Shown here: positions 1 to 10,150 of the stretch, piece by piece
Layout: the number at the start of each line of letters is the position of its first letter
Numbering within the stretch: position 1 is the stretch's first letter
Source of the DNA: Brevundimonas intermedia
GTDB lineage: Bacteria; Pseudomonadota; Alphaproteobacteria; Caulobacterales; Caulobacteraceae
Direction: 5' to 3'
DNA: 64,000 nt
Assembly (NCBI RefSeq): GCF_027922165.1
Contig: NZ_BSFD01000010.1
Coordinates: 1-64,000 of the forward strand
Notes under the pieces: generated by a model
What the model was told of the DNA's origin: nothing
Databases searched by the model: none
What the model saw: the letters and a program-made list of their open reading frames with translations, nothing else
Program-made: the position numbers and the translations under genes

Positions 1-155
1 CGTCGCAAGGCGGCCCGCCGATCCGGCAAGGCTCGAAGACGAGGGCCGCCAGCCGGAGCGCGTGTGGAAAACGGCCTCTCGGGACGACGCCTGCGCCGAA
101 ACGGTAAAAACATATCCACTCCGGGCGCAGACCCGGCGTCCCGAGCCCTCCCCGA

Positions 156-176
156 CTTCGCGGGTTTCCCGCGAAG
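156..176. other. Perfect hairpin in the leader of the first gene
   Basis: A 9-bp perfect stem (CTTCGCGGG / CCCGCGAAG) with a TTT loop lies 38 bases before the start codon at 214. No T-run follows on either strand, so it is a weak terminator candidate. It could equally be a leader hairpin of the downstream gene. Bases 1-155 show no convincing gene. Confidence 0.4.
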
Positions 177-213
177 GCAGAGCCAATTCACCCACGTCCA
201 GAAGGAGACTCCG

Positions 214-507
214 ATGCGCCGTCGCCGCCCGTCCAACGCCCGCCATGACGACGCCTTCGCCTATGCGCTGCAGCGACACCGGCTCGAGCTGATCGCCGCC
301 GGCGAAGCCGAACCCCTGACCGAGCGCGAAGGTCTGTTCCTGCGGCAGTTCAAGGCCAGGCGCCGCCCGGTCTATGCCGACTATATCGTCCCCGGCCCGC
401 TTCTCCGGGCCGAGGCCGGCGCCCTCAGACGGGCGCGGGAGGCGCGGGAGGCGAGAGTCCGTTCAACCGACGTTCCCGACTCTGAAGCCCTCAGCCCGGC
501 TTTCTGA
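214..507 (+). CDS. Small basic protein of unknown function
   Basis: This gene encodes 97 residues, rich in Arg and Ala, with no signal peptide or membrane segment. The start at 214 is chosen because a strong ribosome binding site (AGAAGGAGA) lies a few bases upstream; the frame stays open further upstream, but without such a site. The C-terminal half looks helical and charged (repeated RAREARE-like pattern). The 3' end overlaps the end of the convergent methyltransferase-like gene by 17 bases. I do not recognise the family. Codon use resembles the neighbours. Confidence 0.6.
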   Translation: MRRRRPSNARHDDAFAYALQRHRLELIAAGEAEPLTEREGLFLRQFKARRRPVYADYIVPGPLLRAEAGALRRAREAREARVRSTDVPDSEALSPAF

Positions 508-1303
508 AGCGATAGACGAATTGGTCGGTCTTGCCGCGAATGGCCGCGTCGAAGACGTTCAGGCTGTGGTCGTCCTCGGGATTGGCCACGGCCGCGCTCT
601 CGCCCTCGAAGACGAAGCCCGCGGCCTCGACCTCGCGCTTCAGATAGTCGCCCTCGATCCGGTGCAGGGTCTGGACCGCCGAGATCCCGGCTCCCGCCGC
701 CGCCTCGTGATCGATCAGGATATAGCGGCCGCCGGGCTTCAGGGCCGCGAACACGGCCGCGTTCATCTTGGCCACATCGGTGTTGAAACCGGGGATGTGG
801 AAGTCGTGATACTCCTGGCTCATGAAGACCATGTCCAGCGGCTGGTCATAGGTCATGGCGTCCAGCAGGCCGTTGACCCGCGTCACATTGGGATAGGCGG
901 CGACCAGGGCGTCGGCCAGCGGGTTCTCGCGCGCCATCGTCCGCTCGGGCACGAAGGCATAGACTCGGCCGGTCGGCCCGACCACGTCCGAGAACAGACG
1001 GGTGAAATAGCCGGCGCCGGGGCGCACATCGGCCACCTTGTCGCCCGGCGCCAGCTGGGCGAAGGCCAGAATCTCGGCCGGATGGCGCAGGGGATCGCGC
1101 GCGACCTCTTCCGCCGGACGCTTCGGATCGGCGACGGCATCCGTATAGAGCGAGACATAGGCGGGCGCGCCCAGATCCAGCGCCGGACCCGAGGAGTCCG
1201 CGACGACGATCCGCTCTTCGCCCTCGGACGCGATGATGACGCAGCCGGACAGCCCCGCCGCCAGGGCCAGCACCGCCGCGCTCGCCGCCAAACGTCTCAT
1301 CAT
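491..1303 (-). CDS. Lipoprotein with class I methyltransferase-like fold
   Basis: The protein has 270 residues. The N-terminus is a lipoprotein signal with lipobox LSGC (Cys21), so the product should be exported and lipid-anchored. The rest resembles class I SAM-dependent methyltransferases: a glycine-containing motif I (VADVRPGAGYF), an acidic region after it, and a KPGGRYILIDH segment typical of strand 4 and motif III. The start at 1303 (or the adjacent ATG at 1300) has the ribosome binding site AGGGAGA; a longer reading to 1354 would bury the signal peptide. SAM is not expected outside the cytoplasm, so the true activity is unclear. Similar exported methyltransferase-like proteins occur in Caulobacterales and Sphingomonadales. 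Confidence 0.75.
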   Translation of the reverse strand: MMRRLAASAAVLALAAGLSGCVIIASEGEERIVVADSSGPALDLGAPAYVSLYTDAVADPKRPAEEVARDPLRHPAEILAFAQLAPGDKVADVRPGAGYFTRLFSDVVGPTGRVYAFVPERTMARENPLADALVAAYPNVTRVNGLLDAMTYDQPLDMVFMSQEYHDFHIPGFNTDVAKMNAAVFAALKPGGRYILIDHEAAAGAGISAVQTLHRIEGDYLKREVEAAGFVFEGESAAVANPEDDHSLNVFDAAIRGKTDQFVYRFRKPG

Positions 1304-1468
1304 CGCCGTCTCCCTGATTTTGTCGCGCCGGATTCTGCCGAGATAGGCTCGCATTTCGTCGCTCCGCGCAAGCCGGTATCACGTTGGAAACGATCCGAAG
1401 CCTCACGCGATTTGCGCCCCGGCCCCGGCGGCGCTAGTCCGGCGACAGATTTCGAAAGTCACCCGTCC

Positions 1469-2467
1469 ATGCTTCCCTATCAGCCCGCCCCCTTCCCGCT
1501 CGCCCGTCCCCGGCGTCTGCGCGCCAGTCCCTGGGTCCGCCGCCTGGTCGCCGAGACCGTCCTGACCCCCGCAGACCTGATCTGGCCGCTGATCGTCCAC
1601 GACGGCGCCGAGGACCGCGTCCCCGTCGCCTCCATGCCCGGCGTCTTCCGCCTGTCGCCCAAGGCGGCCGCTGCAGCGGCGGTCGAGGCGCGCGACCTGG
1701 GGATTCCGATGATCGCCCTGTTCCCGAACGTGGACGGCGCCATCAAGGACGCGGTCGGCACCGGCGCCACCGATCCTGACGGCTTGATCCCCGACTGTAT
1801 CAAGGCCATCAAGGACGCCGCGCCCGAGATCGGGGTCATGACCGATGTGGCGCTGGACTGCTACACCGACCACGGCCATGACGGCGTCATGGAGGGCGAC
1901 CGGATCGTCAACGACGCCAGCCTGGACCGCCTCGCCGAACAGGCCTTCATCCATGCCCACGCCGGCGCCGACGTGGTCGCCCCCTCCGACATGATGGACG
2001 GCCGCATCCAGGCGGTGCGCGAGGCCCTGGAGGCCAACGGCTTCCACGACACCCTGATCCTGTCCTATGCGGCCAAGTTCGCCTCGGCCTTCTACGGCCC
2101 CTATCGCGACGCCGTCGGCTCCTCGACTGCGCTGAAGGGCGACAAGAAGACCTATCAGATGGACTACGCCAACTCGGACGAGGCCCTGAAGGAGGTCGCC
2201 ATGGACCTGTCGGAAGGCGCCGACGCGGTCATGGTCAAGCCGGGCATGCCCTATCTCGACATCGTCCGCCGCGTCTCCGAGACCTTCCGCGTCCCGACCT
2301 TCGCCTATCAGGTGTCGGGCGAGTACGCGATGATGCAGGCCTCGGTCGCCAACGGCTGGCTGGATCACGACCGCGCCGTTCTGGAGACCCTGCACGGGTT
2401 CAAGCGCGCTGGCTGTGCGGGCGTCCTGACCTATTTCGCCCCCCAGGCCGCGCGGCTGCTGGGTTGA
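1469..2467 (+). CDS. hemB: Delta-aminolevulinic acid dehydratase (porphobilinogen synthase)
   Basis: The enzyme condenses two 5-aminolevulinate molecules to porphobilinogen in haem and cobalamin synthesis, in the cytoplasm. It has 332 residues, a normal family length. The two Schiff-base lysines are visible as K203 in SYAAKFASAFYGPYR and K257 in MVKPGMPYLD. In the metal loop DVALDCYTDHGHDG the positions taken by cysteines in zinc enzymes are Ala128, Asp130 and Asp138. This is the magnesium-type arrangement usual in alphaproteobacteria. The reading frame is open far upstream, but homology starts at the ATG at 1469. The stop overlaps the next start by one base (TGATG), which suggests translational coupling. 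Confidence 0.97.
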   Translation: MLPYQPAPFPLARPRRLRASPWVRRLVAETVLTPADLIWPLIVHDGAEDRVPVASMPGVFRLSPKAAAAAAVEARDLGIPMIALFPNVDGAIKDAVGTGATDPDGLIPDCIKAIKDAAPEIGVMTDVALDCYTDHGHDGVMEGDRIVNDASLDRLAEQAFIHAHAGADVVAPSDMMDGRIQAVREALEANGFHDTLILSYAAKFASAFYGPYRDAVGSSTALKGDKKTYQMDYANSDEALKEVAMDLSEGADAVMVKPGMPYLDIVRRVSETFRVPTFAYQVSGEYAMMQASVANGWLDHDRAVLETLHGFKRAGCAGVLTYFAPQAARLLG

Positions 2468-3036
2468 TGCGGCCTGACGTCCTGATCCGCGAGGCGACCC
2501 CCGCCGACATGGCGGCCATCACCGCCATCTATGCCGAAAGCGTCGCCAACGGACGCGGCACCTTCGAGCTGGAGCCGCCGGACGAGATCGAGATGGCCGC
2601 CCGGTTCGCTTCGGTCCAGGCCCTGGGCCTGCCCCGCCTGGTCGCCTTGATCGACGGCGCCGTGGTCGGCTACGCCTACGCCGCCCCGTTCCGCACCCGC
2701 CAGGCCTATCGCTACATGGTCGAGGACTCGATCTATGTCGCGCCCGAGGCCCGGGGCGCCGGCGTCGCCGGCGCCCTGCTCGACGAGTTGATCCTCGCTT
2801 GCGAAGCCCTGGGCCTGCGCCAGATGGTCGCCGTGATCGGCGATTCCGACAACGCCGGCTCCATCGCCCTGCACCGCCAACGCGGCTTCGCCGACGCCGG
2901 AATCTTCAAGGCGGCGGGCTGGAAACACGACGACTGGCGCGACGTCGTCTTCATGCAGCGCGAACTGGGCGCGGGCGGTCAGACCCCGCCGGACGCGCCG
3001 GGCCTGCCCCTGGTCGACAAGAAGCCGGCGCGGTGA
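2467..3036 (+). CDS. GNAT family N-acetyltransferase (phosphinothricin acetyltransferase-like)
   Basis: The product has 189 residues and a full GNAT fold. The N-terminal strand VLIREATPADMAAITAIYAE is followed by a SIYVAPEARGAGVAGALLDE segment, which is the acetyl-CoA pyrophosphate loop (Q/RxxGxG/A type). The C-terminal NAGSIALHRQRGF and WRDVVFMQREL match the phosphinothricin/methionine-sulfone acetyltransferase branch. The natural substrate cannot be read from the sequence; members acetylate amino acid analogues. The ATG at 2467 overlaps the hemB stop codon, so it is probably co-transcribed with hemB. Confidence 0.88.
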   Translation: MRPDVLIREATPADMAAITAIYAESVANGRGTFELEPPDEIEMAARFASVQALGLPRLVALIDGAVVGYAYAAPFRTRQAYRYMVEDSIYVAPEARGAGVAGALLDELILACEALGLRQMVAVIGDSDNAGSIALHRQRGFADAGIFKAAGWKHDDWRDVVFMQRELGAGGQTPPDAPGLPLVDKKPAR

Positions 3037-3089
3037 ATGACACGGCCGATCCATTGCGACGGGGGGTTGCAGCGCCTATCCTCGGCGGC

Positions 3090-3431
3090 GTGAAGATCGT
3101 CTCGTCCCTCCTGCTGCTGATCGGCGCCCTTGCGGTGCTGACGCTGGGCGCCGTCGGCGTCTCGGCGTCGCCGGCCACGGCCTCATCGCCCTGCCATGAG
3201 ACCAGCCACGCCGCCCCGGACCAGACGCCTGACCAACCCGTCAAAGCCCCCGGCAAAACAATGAAGGTGATGGCCTGCTGCGTCGCCTGCGTGGCGGCGC
3301 CCAACCTCGACCCCGCCTCAGATCCCGACCCGACCGTCTCCCCGGCCCGCCTCACCGCCCCGCTGTTCAACGTCCCGGCCGGGCTCCTGCTCTCGCCCGA
3401 ACCCGGCCCGCCCCGCCTCCTGATCGCCTGA
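3090..3431 (+). CDS. Small exported cysteine-containing protein, possibly metal related
   Basis: From the GTG at 3090 the product has 113 residues and begins with a hydrophobic signal segment ending near GVSASPATA. A first motif, CHETSH, and a later ACCVAC motif could bind metal. A longer reading from a GTG at 3033, overlapping the stop of the acetyltransferase gene, is possible, but it places the hydrophobic segment about 20 residues in. The gene lies 52 bases before a His/Met-rich outer-membrane-like protein, and similar pairs are found near copper-resistance genes. A role in copper handling is inference. Confidence 0.6.
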   Translation: MKIVSSLLLLIGALAVLTLGAVGVSASPATASSPCHETSHAAPDQTPDQPVKAPGKTMKVMACCVACVAAPNLDPASDPDPTVSPARLTAPLFNVPAGLLLSPEPGPPRLLIA

Positions 3432-3483
3432 ACCCCCGCGCCCCTCCCGGCGCCTTCAGTCACGATCATTCAAGGAGGCCTTC

Positions 3484-4800
3484 ATGGCTCCCCATACGCT
3501 CGTCGGCGCCCTCGCCGGCGTCTCCCTGCTCGCCTTCGCTCAGGCTGCGACGGCGCAGGACCATTCCCATCATCAGGCGGCGCCCGCCGCCGACCCTCAC
3601 GCCGGCCACGACATGGCCGACATGCCCCACGCCATGACCAGCCCCTACGGCCCCTGGCCCATGAGCCGCGACGCGTCAGGCACCAGCTGGCAGCCCGACT
3701 CCGGCGAACACGCCGGCATCCACACCGTCCGAGGCGACTGGACGGTGATGACCCACGCCCTGCTGAACCTGACCTACGACACCCAGTCCGGGCCGCGCGG
3801 CGGCGACAAGACCTTCGTCTCGGGCATGCTGATGACCACGGCCCGCCGCGACTTCGACGACGGCTCGACCCTGAACCTGCGCGCCATGCTCAGCCCCGAC
3901 CCCCTGATGGGCAAGTCCGGCTATCCGCTGCTGCTCGCCGCCGGCGAGACGGCGAACGGCGTCGATCCCCTGGTCGATCGCCAGCACCCGCACGATTTCT
4001 TCATGGAGCTGTCGGCCAGCTATTCGAAGCGCCTGTCCGACAAGGACAGCCTCTACGGCTACATCGGCCTGCCCGGCGAGCCCGCCTTTGGCCCGCCCGC
4101 CTTCATGCACCGGATGAGCGCCATGGACAGTCCCGAGGCGCCCATCACCCACCACTGGTTGGACTCGACCCATATCGTCTTCGGCGTCACCACCCTGGGC
4201 TGGGCCCACGACCGGTTCAAGATCGAGACCTCGGCCTTCAAGGGACGCGAACCGGACGAGGAACGCTGGGGCATCGACACGCCCAAACTGGACAGCTGGT
4301 CGGTCCGTGGCTCCTGGAACCCGACCGCCGACTGGTCGCTCCAGGCCTCCTACGCCGATGTCTCGGCCCCGGAACAGCTGGAGCCCGACGAGGACGAGAC
4401 CAAATGGTCGGCCAGCGCGATCCACACCCGGCGCCTGGGCGAGACCGGCTGGTGGTCCTCGGCCCTGGCCTGGGGCCGCAAGACCAACAGTCACGACGAG
4501 TCCAAGGACGGCTGGCTGCTGGAATCCGCCGTCCATCCGAACGACCGCTGGACCGTGTTCGCCCGCGCCGAGCGGATCGAGACGGACGAACTGGTCCCCG
4601 GCGTCGATGGCGGCCACGGCCCCCTCTACACGGTTGGGAAAGCCTCGCTGGGCGCAGTGCGCGACTGGCGGATCGCCCCCCGCGTCCGCTTCGGCCTCGG
4701 CGCCCTCTATGCGGTGAACCGCGTGCCGGACGCGCTGGAGCCGATCTACGGCGGCGATCCGGACGGCGGTATGGTCTTCATGCGCCTGAAGATCGACTGA
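3484..4800 (+). CDS. Outer-membrane beta-strand protein with His/Met-rich N-terminus, copper-resistance context
   Basis: The protein has 438 residues with a cleavable signal peptide ending near AQAATAQ. The mature N-terminus is rich in His and Met (HSHH, HAGHDMADMPHAM), as in periplasmic copper-binding proteins. The rest alternates aromatic and polar residues in a porin-like manner, with conserved-looking blocks such as RQHPHDFFMELS and FMHRMSAM. Proteins of this kind are often found beside copA/copB-type genes. A ribosome binding site (AAGGAGG) lies just before the ATG. Localisation and metal binding are inferred from composition, not shown. Confidence 0.72.
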   Translation: MAPHTLVGALAGVSLLAFAQAATAQDHSHHQAAPAADPHAGHDMADMPHAMTSPYGPWPMSRDASGTSWQPDSGEHAGIHTVRGDWTVMTHALLNLTYDTQSGPRGGDKTFVSGMLMTTARRDFDDGSTLNLRAMLSPDPLMGKSGYPLLLAAGETANGVDPLVDRQHPHDFFMELSASYSKRLSDKDSLYGYIGLPGEPAFGPPAFMHRMSAMDSPEAPITHHWLDSTHIVFGVTTLGWAHDRFKIETSAFKGREPDEERWGIDTPKLDSWSVRGSWNPTADWSLQASYADVSAPEQLEPDEDETKWSASAIHTRRLGETGWWSSALAWGRKTNSHDESKDGWLLESAVHPNDRWTVFARAERIETDELVPGVDGGHGPLYTVGKASLGAVRDWRIAPRVRFGLGALYAVNRVPDALEPIYGGDPDGGMVFMRLKID

Positions 4801-4804
4801 CGGC

Positions 4805-4963
4805 TCAGGCCCGCTCGGTCTCCGCCGAGTGGGCCGACTGCGCCTCGAGACTGCGCACGACCTCATAGCCGACTACAGCCACGCCGATGACGAAACCCAG
4901 TCCGCCGGCGATCAACACCAGGCGGACATGCCGGTGCAGGTGATAAAGCAAGGCGCCGATCAT
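4805..4963 (-). CDS. Small single-span membrane protein
   Basis: The product has 52 residues with one clear membrane segment (LVLIAGGLGFVIGVAVVGYEV) and a charged tail ending in HSAETERA. The start at 4963 has a moderate ribosome binding site (AGGATGG). The frame is open upstream into the pyrG end, but the upstream residues look like non-coding translation. The gene converges with the outer-membrane protein gene, four bases apart. The function is unknown. Confidence 0.55.
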   Translation of the reverse strand: MIGALLYHLHRHVRLVLIAGGLGFVIGVAVVGYEVVRSLEAQSAHSAETERA

Positions 4964-5064
4964 CGACGGTCCATCCTGTCGGATCGTCCCATTTCGATCC
5001 GTTCCAGGCATTTTACTGCAAAACCGATACCGAGCGGAATCGCAGGTCCGTGAACGCGGTTTGA

Positions 5065-6780
<1,716 letters not shown>

Positions 6781-6790
6781 TCAAAAGAAG

Positions 6791-6814
6791 AAAGCGCGCC
6801 CTGCGGCGCGCTTT
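6791..6814 (-). terminator. Rho-independent terminator after secG
   Basis: A perfect 10-bp stem (AAAGCGCGCC / GGCGCGCTTT) with a four-base loop lies 28 bases after the secG stop. Read on the minus strand it is followed by a T-rich tract (TTTCTTCTTTTG). Confidence 0.85.
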
Positions 6815-6841
6815 CGGGACGTCGGGTCGTTTATCGGCCCG

Positions 6842-7279
6842 TTACTGGGCGGGCTGCTGGGCCGGAGCGGTCGCCGGCGCCGTCGTCGCCGACGGCAGGC
6901 TGGCTTCCAGATCGTCCAGCGACGGCGCCGCCGGCTGAGCCGGCGCGGCCGGTTGCGGCTGCGCGGGTTGTTGCTGTTGGGTCTGCGGCGTGGTGGCCAG
7001 CGAGCCGACGGCGTCGGCGTCGATCACCGAGACCGAGGCGCGATCCATATTGCCGACGACCGTCAGCACGATCGTCAGGCCGAACAGAAGGAAGGCCAGA
7101 ATCCAGGTGATCTTGGTCAGCAGATTGCCGGCGCCGCGCGCCGTCATGAAACCCGAAGGGCCGCCGCCCATGCCCAGGGCGCCGCCCTCGGAACGTTGCA
7201 GCAGCACGACGCCCGTCAGGGAGACGGCGATCAGGATGATGGCGACGAGCAGGATGGTCTGGAGCATGGCGTCATTCAT
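6842..7279 (-). CDS. secG: Preprotein translocase subunit SecG
   Basis: SecG is the small membrane subunit of the SecYEG export channel. The first 75 residues carry two membrane spans around the family signature VLLQRSEGGALGMGGGPSGF. The remaining 65 residues form a low-complexity tail rich in Pro, Ala and Gln, a common extension in this group. The start may be the ATG at 7279 or the in-frame ATG at 7267 (MLQTILLVA). Its neighbour tpiA lies upstream on the same strand, a frequent tpiA-secG-pyrG order in alphaproteobacteria. Confidence 0.95.
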   Translation of the reverse strand: MNDAMLQTILLVAIILIAVSLTGVVLLQRSEGGALGMGGGPSGFMTARGAGNLLTKITWILAFLLFGLTIVLTVVGNMDRASVSVIDADAVGSLATTPQTQQQQPAQPQPAAPAQPAAPSLDDLEASLPSATTAPATAPAQQPAQ

Positions 7280-7354
7280 GTAGGCGCGGAGCTGCGCCGA
7301 TCAAGCGGCGGCCTCTATCACCGAAGCCGCCGAGGGGCAAACCTCAAGCCGACG

Positions 7355-8104
7355 TCAGGCCGCGCGAATGATCTTCAGGAAATCCTCGGCCTTCAACGAA
7401 GCCCCCCCGACGAGGGCGCCGCCGACCTCGGACACGCCCAGGATTTCGGCCGCGTTGTCCGGCTTCACCGACCCGCCGTAGAGGATCGGAGCCCGCCGCG
7501 CCGCCTGCCCCAGACGCCGGATCATGGCCGACCGCACGGCGGCGTGAACCTCTGCGATCTGCTCCAGGCTAGGCGTCAGGCCCGTGCCTATGGCCCACAC
7601 CGGCTCATAGGCCACCGCAAAAGGTCGTTCGGATAGACCGTCCGCCAGCGAGCCCTCGACTTGGGCGCTGACGATCGCCGCCGCCTGCCCCGCCTCACGT
7701 TGTTCCAGCGTTTCCCCGACGCAGACGATGGGTTCCAACCCCACTGCAATCGCCGCCTCGACCTTCGCCGACACCTCTTCGTTCGTTTCCCCGAAGGCGC
7801 CGCGACGCTCCGAATGTCCCAAAATCACCAGGGTCGCCCCAGCATCGACCAGCATCTCGGCCGAGACCGAACCGGTGCAGGCGCCCGACGGCGCTTGGTG
7901 GCAATCCTGGCCGCCCAGTTCGATCCGCCCGCCGGCCAAGACTTGTCGCATGCGATCCGTCAGGGTCGCGGGAGGACACAGGGCGATGCGGCAATCGGCC
8001 CGCACATCATGGACGCTTTCAATCAGCGCTCGGGCCTCGACCAGATCGGCGGCCACGCCGTGCATCTTCCAATTGCCGACGATCAGCTTCACGGATTGTT
8101 TCAT
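7355..8104 (-). CDS. tpiA: Triosephosphate isomerase
   Basis: The enzyme interconverts dihydroxyacetone phosphate and glyceraldehyde 3-phosphate in glycolysis and gluconeogenesis. It has 249 residues with an intact active site: Asn11 and Lys13 in GNWKMHG, His97 in ILGHSERR and Glu167 in YEPVWAIGTG. The phosphate loop GGSVKPDNAAEI is present. It is divergent from ppiD with a 138-base shared promoter region. Confidence 0.98.
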   Translation of the reverse strand: MKQSVKLIVGNWKMHGVAADLVEARALIESVHDVRADCRIALCPPATLTDRMRQVLAGGRIELGGQDCHQAPSGACTGSVSAEMLVDAGATLVILGHSERRGAFGETNEEVSAKVEAAIAVGLEPIVCVGETLEQREAGQAAAIVSAQVEGSLADGLSERPFAVAYEPVWAIGTGLTPSLEQIAEVHAAVRSAMIRRLGQAARRAPILYGGSVKPDNAAEILGVSEVGGALVGGASLKAEDFLKIIRAA

Positions 8105-8242
8105 CGCGCCTCTCTAAGGGGAGGAAACGGGCAAGCCAAGGGGGGCGCCTCAATCTGGACACCACGCCGTCCTTGCGGGGGCGCGCCCGGCCCGACTATA
8201 CGCCGGAGCGACGCCACTGTCGGCACATCTCCGGGTCTTCGA

Positions 8243-10150
8243 ATGATCACCGCCTTCCGCGCCTTCTCGCGCTCCAAGTGGGCCGCCGCCCTGCTCGTGC
8301 TGATCGCGATCAGCTTCGTGATCGTGGGCGCCCGCATGGATGTCTTCGCCAACCTGGGGCCGAAACATGTGATCGACGCCGGCGACCGTTCGATGAACGA
8401 GGCCGAGTTCACCGCCGCCTTCGGGCGGGTGCGCGAAAACATCCAGCAGCAGGCCGGTCGTCCCGTGACCAACGAGGACCTGATCGCCGAGAACATCCAC
8501 ACCCGTTTCCTGGACAGCCAGACCGAACAGCTTGGTTTCCTGAACTGGGCCTGGAAGGCAGGCATCCGCCCGGGCAAGGAGCTGATCGTCAAGCAGATCC
8601 GCCAGATCCCGGCCTTCTTCAACTCCGTCACCGGCCAGTTCGATCAACAGGCCTATGAGACCGCTTTGGCCCAGCAGAACCTGACCCCGGCCATGCTGGA
8701 GCAGGATCTGCGCGACCAGTATGCGACCGAGCATTTCGGCTCCGCCGTCTTCGCGGGCGCCCGCGCGCCGCGCATCTATGGCGCCCTGCTCGCCGGCGCC
8801 GCTTTCGAAACCCGCGATGGCCGCTGGTTCGAGGTCACGCCCGCCATGGCGGGCGAGGTTCCCGCCCCCACCGACGCCCAGTTGAACGCCTATATTCAGG
8901 AGAACGCCGCCCGTCTGCGCGCGCCGGAGTTCCGCATGGTCTCGGTCGTTCTGTTCACGCCCGACCCCGGCGCCGCCCCCTCCATCTCCGACGACCGGAT
9001 CCGCGAGCGGTTCGAGTTCAAGAAGGACAGCCTGAGCCAGCCGGAAACCCGCACCTTCGTCACGCTGACGGCGCCGAACCGCGACGTGGCCCAGAAGATC
9101 GCCGCCGCTCTGCGCGCCGGTCAGTCGCCTGAAAACGTCGGTCGCGCCAACAGCATCCAGCCCGCCAACTTCAACGCCACGCCTCGCGCCGCCATCGGCG
9201 ACGCCGCGACCGCCGCCGCCGTCTTCGGCCTGCAAGCCGGCCAGGTCTCGGATCCGGTCCAGGCCGGCGTCGGCTTCGCCGTCGTCAAGCTGACGGCGGT
9301 CCAGCCGGGCCGACCGGCCACGCTGGAAAGCGCGCGCGAGCAGATCGTCCAGGAACTGCGCGCAGAGGACGTGAAGGGCCAGACCTACGCCAAGGTCGAA
9401 AAATACGAAGCCGCCCGCACCGCCGGCAAGAATCTGGCCGACGCAGCCCGTGACGCCGGCGGCCGGGTCGTCGACCTGCCCCCCTTCACCCAGGACGGCA
9501 AGCTGCCGAACGGCCAGGCCCTGAACGCCCCGCCCCAGGTCTTCGAAACGGCCTGGAGCCTGACCAAGGGCGGCGAGAGCGACGTCATCGACGCCGGCCA
9601 GGGCCAGTATTTCGCCGTGCGTGTGAACGATATCCGTCCGTCGGCCCTGCCGACCCTGGAGGAGGTCCGCGCGCCCCTGGCCGCCCAATGGACCCAGCGT
9701 GAGATCTCGCGCCGTCTGGCCGCCAAGGCCGAGGAACTGGCCGGCCGCGTCCGCCAGGGCCAGGACATCGCCGCCGTGGCCCGCTCGGTCAACGCGCCCC
9801 TGACGGTCCGCACCGGCGTGGTGCGCGACCAGGCCACGCAACAGTCGCTCGGTCAGGGCGCGCTCCAAGGCCTGTTCGGCCAGGGCAAGGGCCAGGTCTT
9901 CTCGCAACCCGGCGAGAACGGCTATCTGGTCGGCCGAGTCGACAATGTTCGCGCCGCAAACCCCGCGGTCGCCGGCCCGCTGGCGGAACAGGCCCGCCCG
10001 CGCATCACCCAGGAAATGGTCCAGGCCATGGTGCAGACGGAAATGACCGCCGGCGCCAAACGCTCCAAGGCCAAGAACGACGTCGCCCTGGCGCGTCAGG
10101 CCCTGGGCCTGGCCGCCGAGCCGACCGCCCCCGCCGCTCCGGCCCAATGA
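8243..10150 (+). CDS. ppiD: Peptidyl-prolyl cis-trans isomerase D, membrane-anchored periplasmic chaperone
   Basis: The protein has 635 residues. Residues about 12-30 form an N-terminal membrane anchor (WAAALLVLIAISFVIVGARM). They are followed by a SurA_N-like chaperone region and a parvulin-type rotamase region, which is partly degenerate here. It should act at the periplasmic face of the Sec channel on newly exported proteins. The start at 8243 precedes the membrane anchor; the longer open frame reads through the tpiA promoter region and is not used. The stop overlaps the trpE start (ATGA), so the two are translationally coupled. The C-terminal end is Ala/Pro rich. Confidence 0.93.
   Translation: MITAFRAFSRSKWAAALLVLIAISFVIVGARMDVFANLGPKHVIDAGDRSMNEAEFTAAFGRVRENIQQQAGRPVTNEDLIAENIHTRFLDSQTEQLGFLNWAWKAGIRPGKELIVKQIRQIPAFFNSVTGQFDQQAYETALAQQNLTPAMLEQDLRDQYATEHFGSAVFAGARAPRIYGALLAGAAFETRDGRWFEVTPAMAGEVPAPTDAQLNAYIQENAARLRAPEFRMVSVVLFTPDPGAAPSISDDRIRERFEFKKDSLSQPETRTFVTLTAPNRDVAQKIAAALRAGQSPENVGRANSIQPANFNATPRAAIGDAATAAAVFGLQAGQVSDPVQAGVGFAVVKLTAVQPGRPATLESAREQIVQELRAEDVKGQTYAKVEKYEAARTAGKNLADAARDAGGRVVDLPPFTQDGKLPNGQALNAPPQVFETAWSLTKGGESDVIDAGQGQYFAVRVNDIRPSALPTLEEVRAPLAAQWTQREISRRLAAKAEELAGRVRQGQDIAAVARSVNAPLTVRTGVVRDQATQQSLGQGALQGLFGQGKGQVFSQPGENGYLVGRVDNVRAANPAVAGPLAEQARPRITQEMVQAMVQTEMTAGAKRSKAKNDVALARQALGLAAEPTAPAAPAQ

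Noticed and set aside
461..475. A GTTC-N7-GTTC match (LexA-box pattern) inside the 3' end of the first small gene
   Set aside because: It is intragenic, between two convergent gene ends, with no promoter context. About one or two chance matches are expected in a window of this size.
1403..2395. Long minus-strand open frame opposite hemB
   Set aside because: Product is low-complexity and rich in Gly, Val, His and Asp, as expected for the antisense of a GC-rich gene; hemB on the plus strand is certain.
3676..4866. Long minus-strand open frame opposite the outer-membrane protein gene
   Set aside because: Antisense composition, no ribosome binding site and no family match.
4964..5020. GGAAC upstream of the 52-residue membrane protein gene as an EcfG promoter
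   Set aside because: No CGTT-like -10 element at the required distance.
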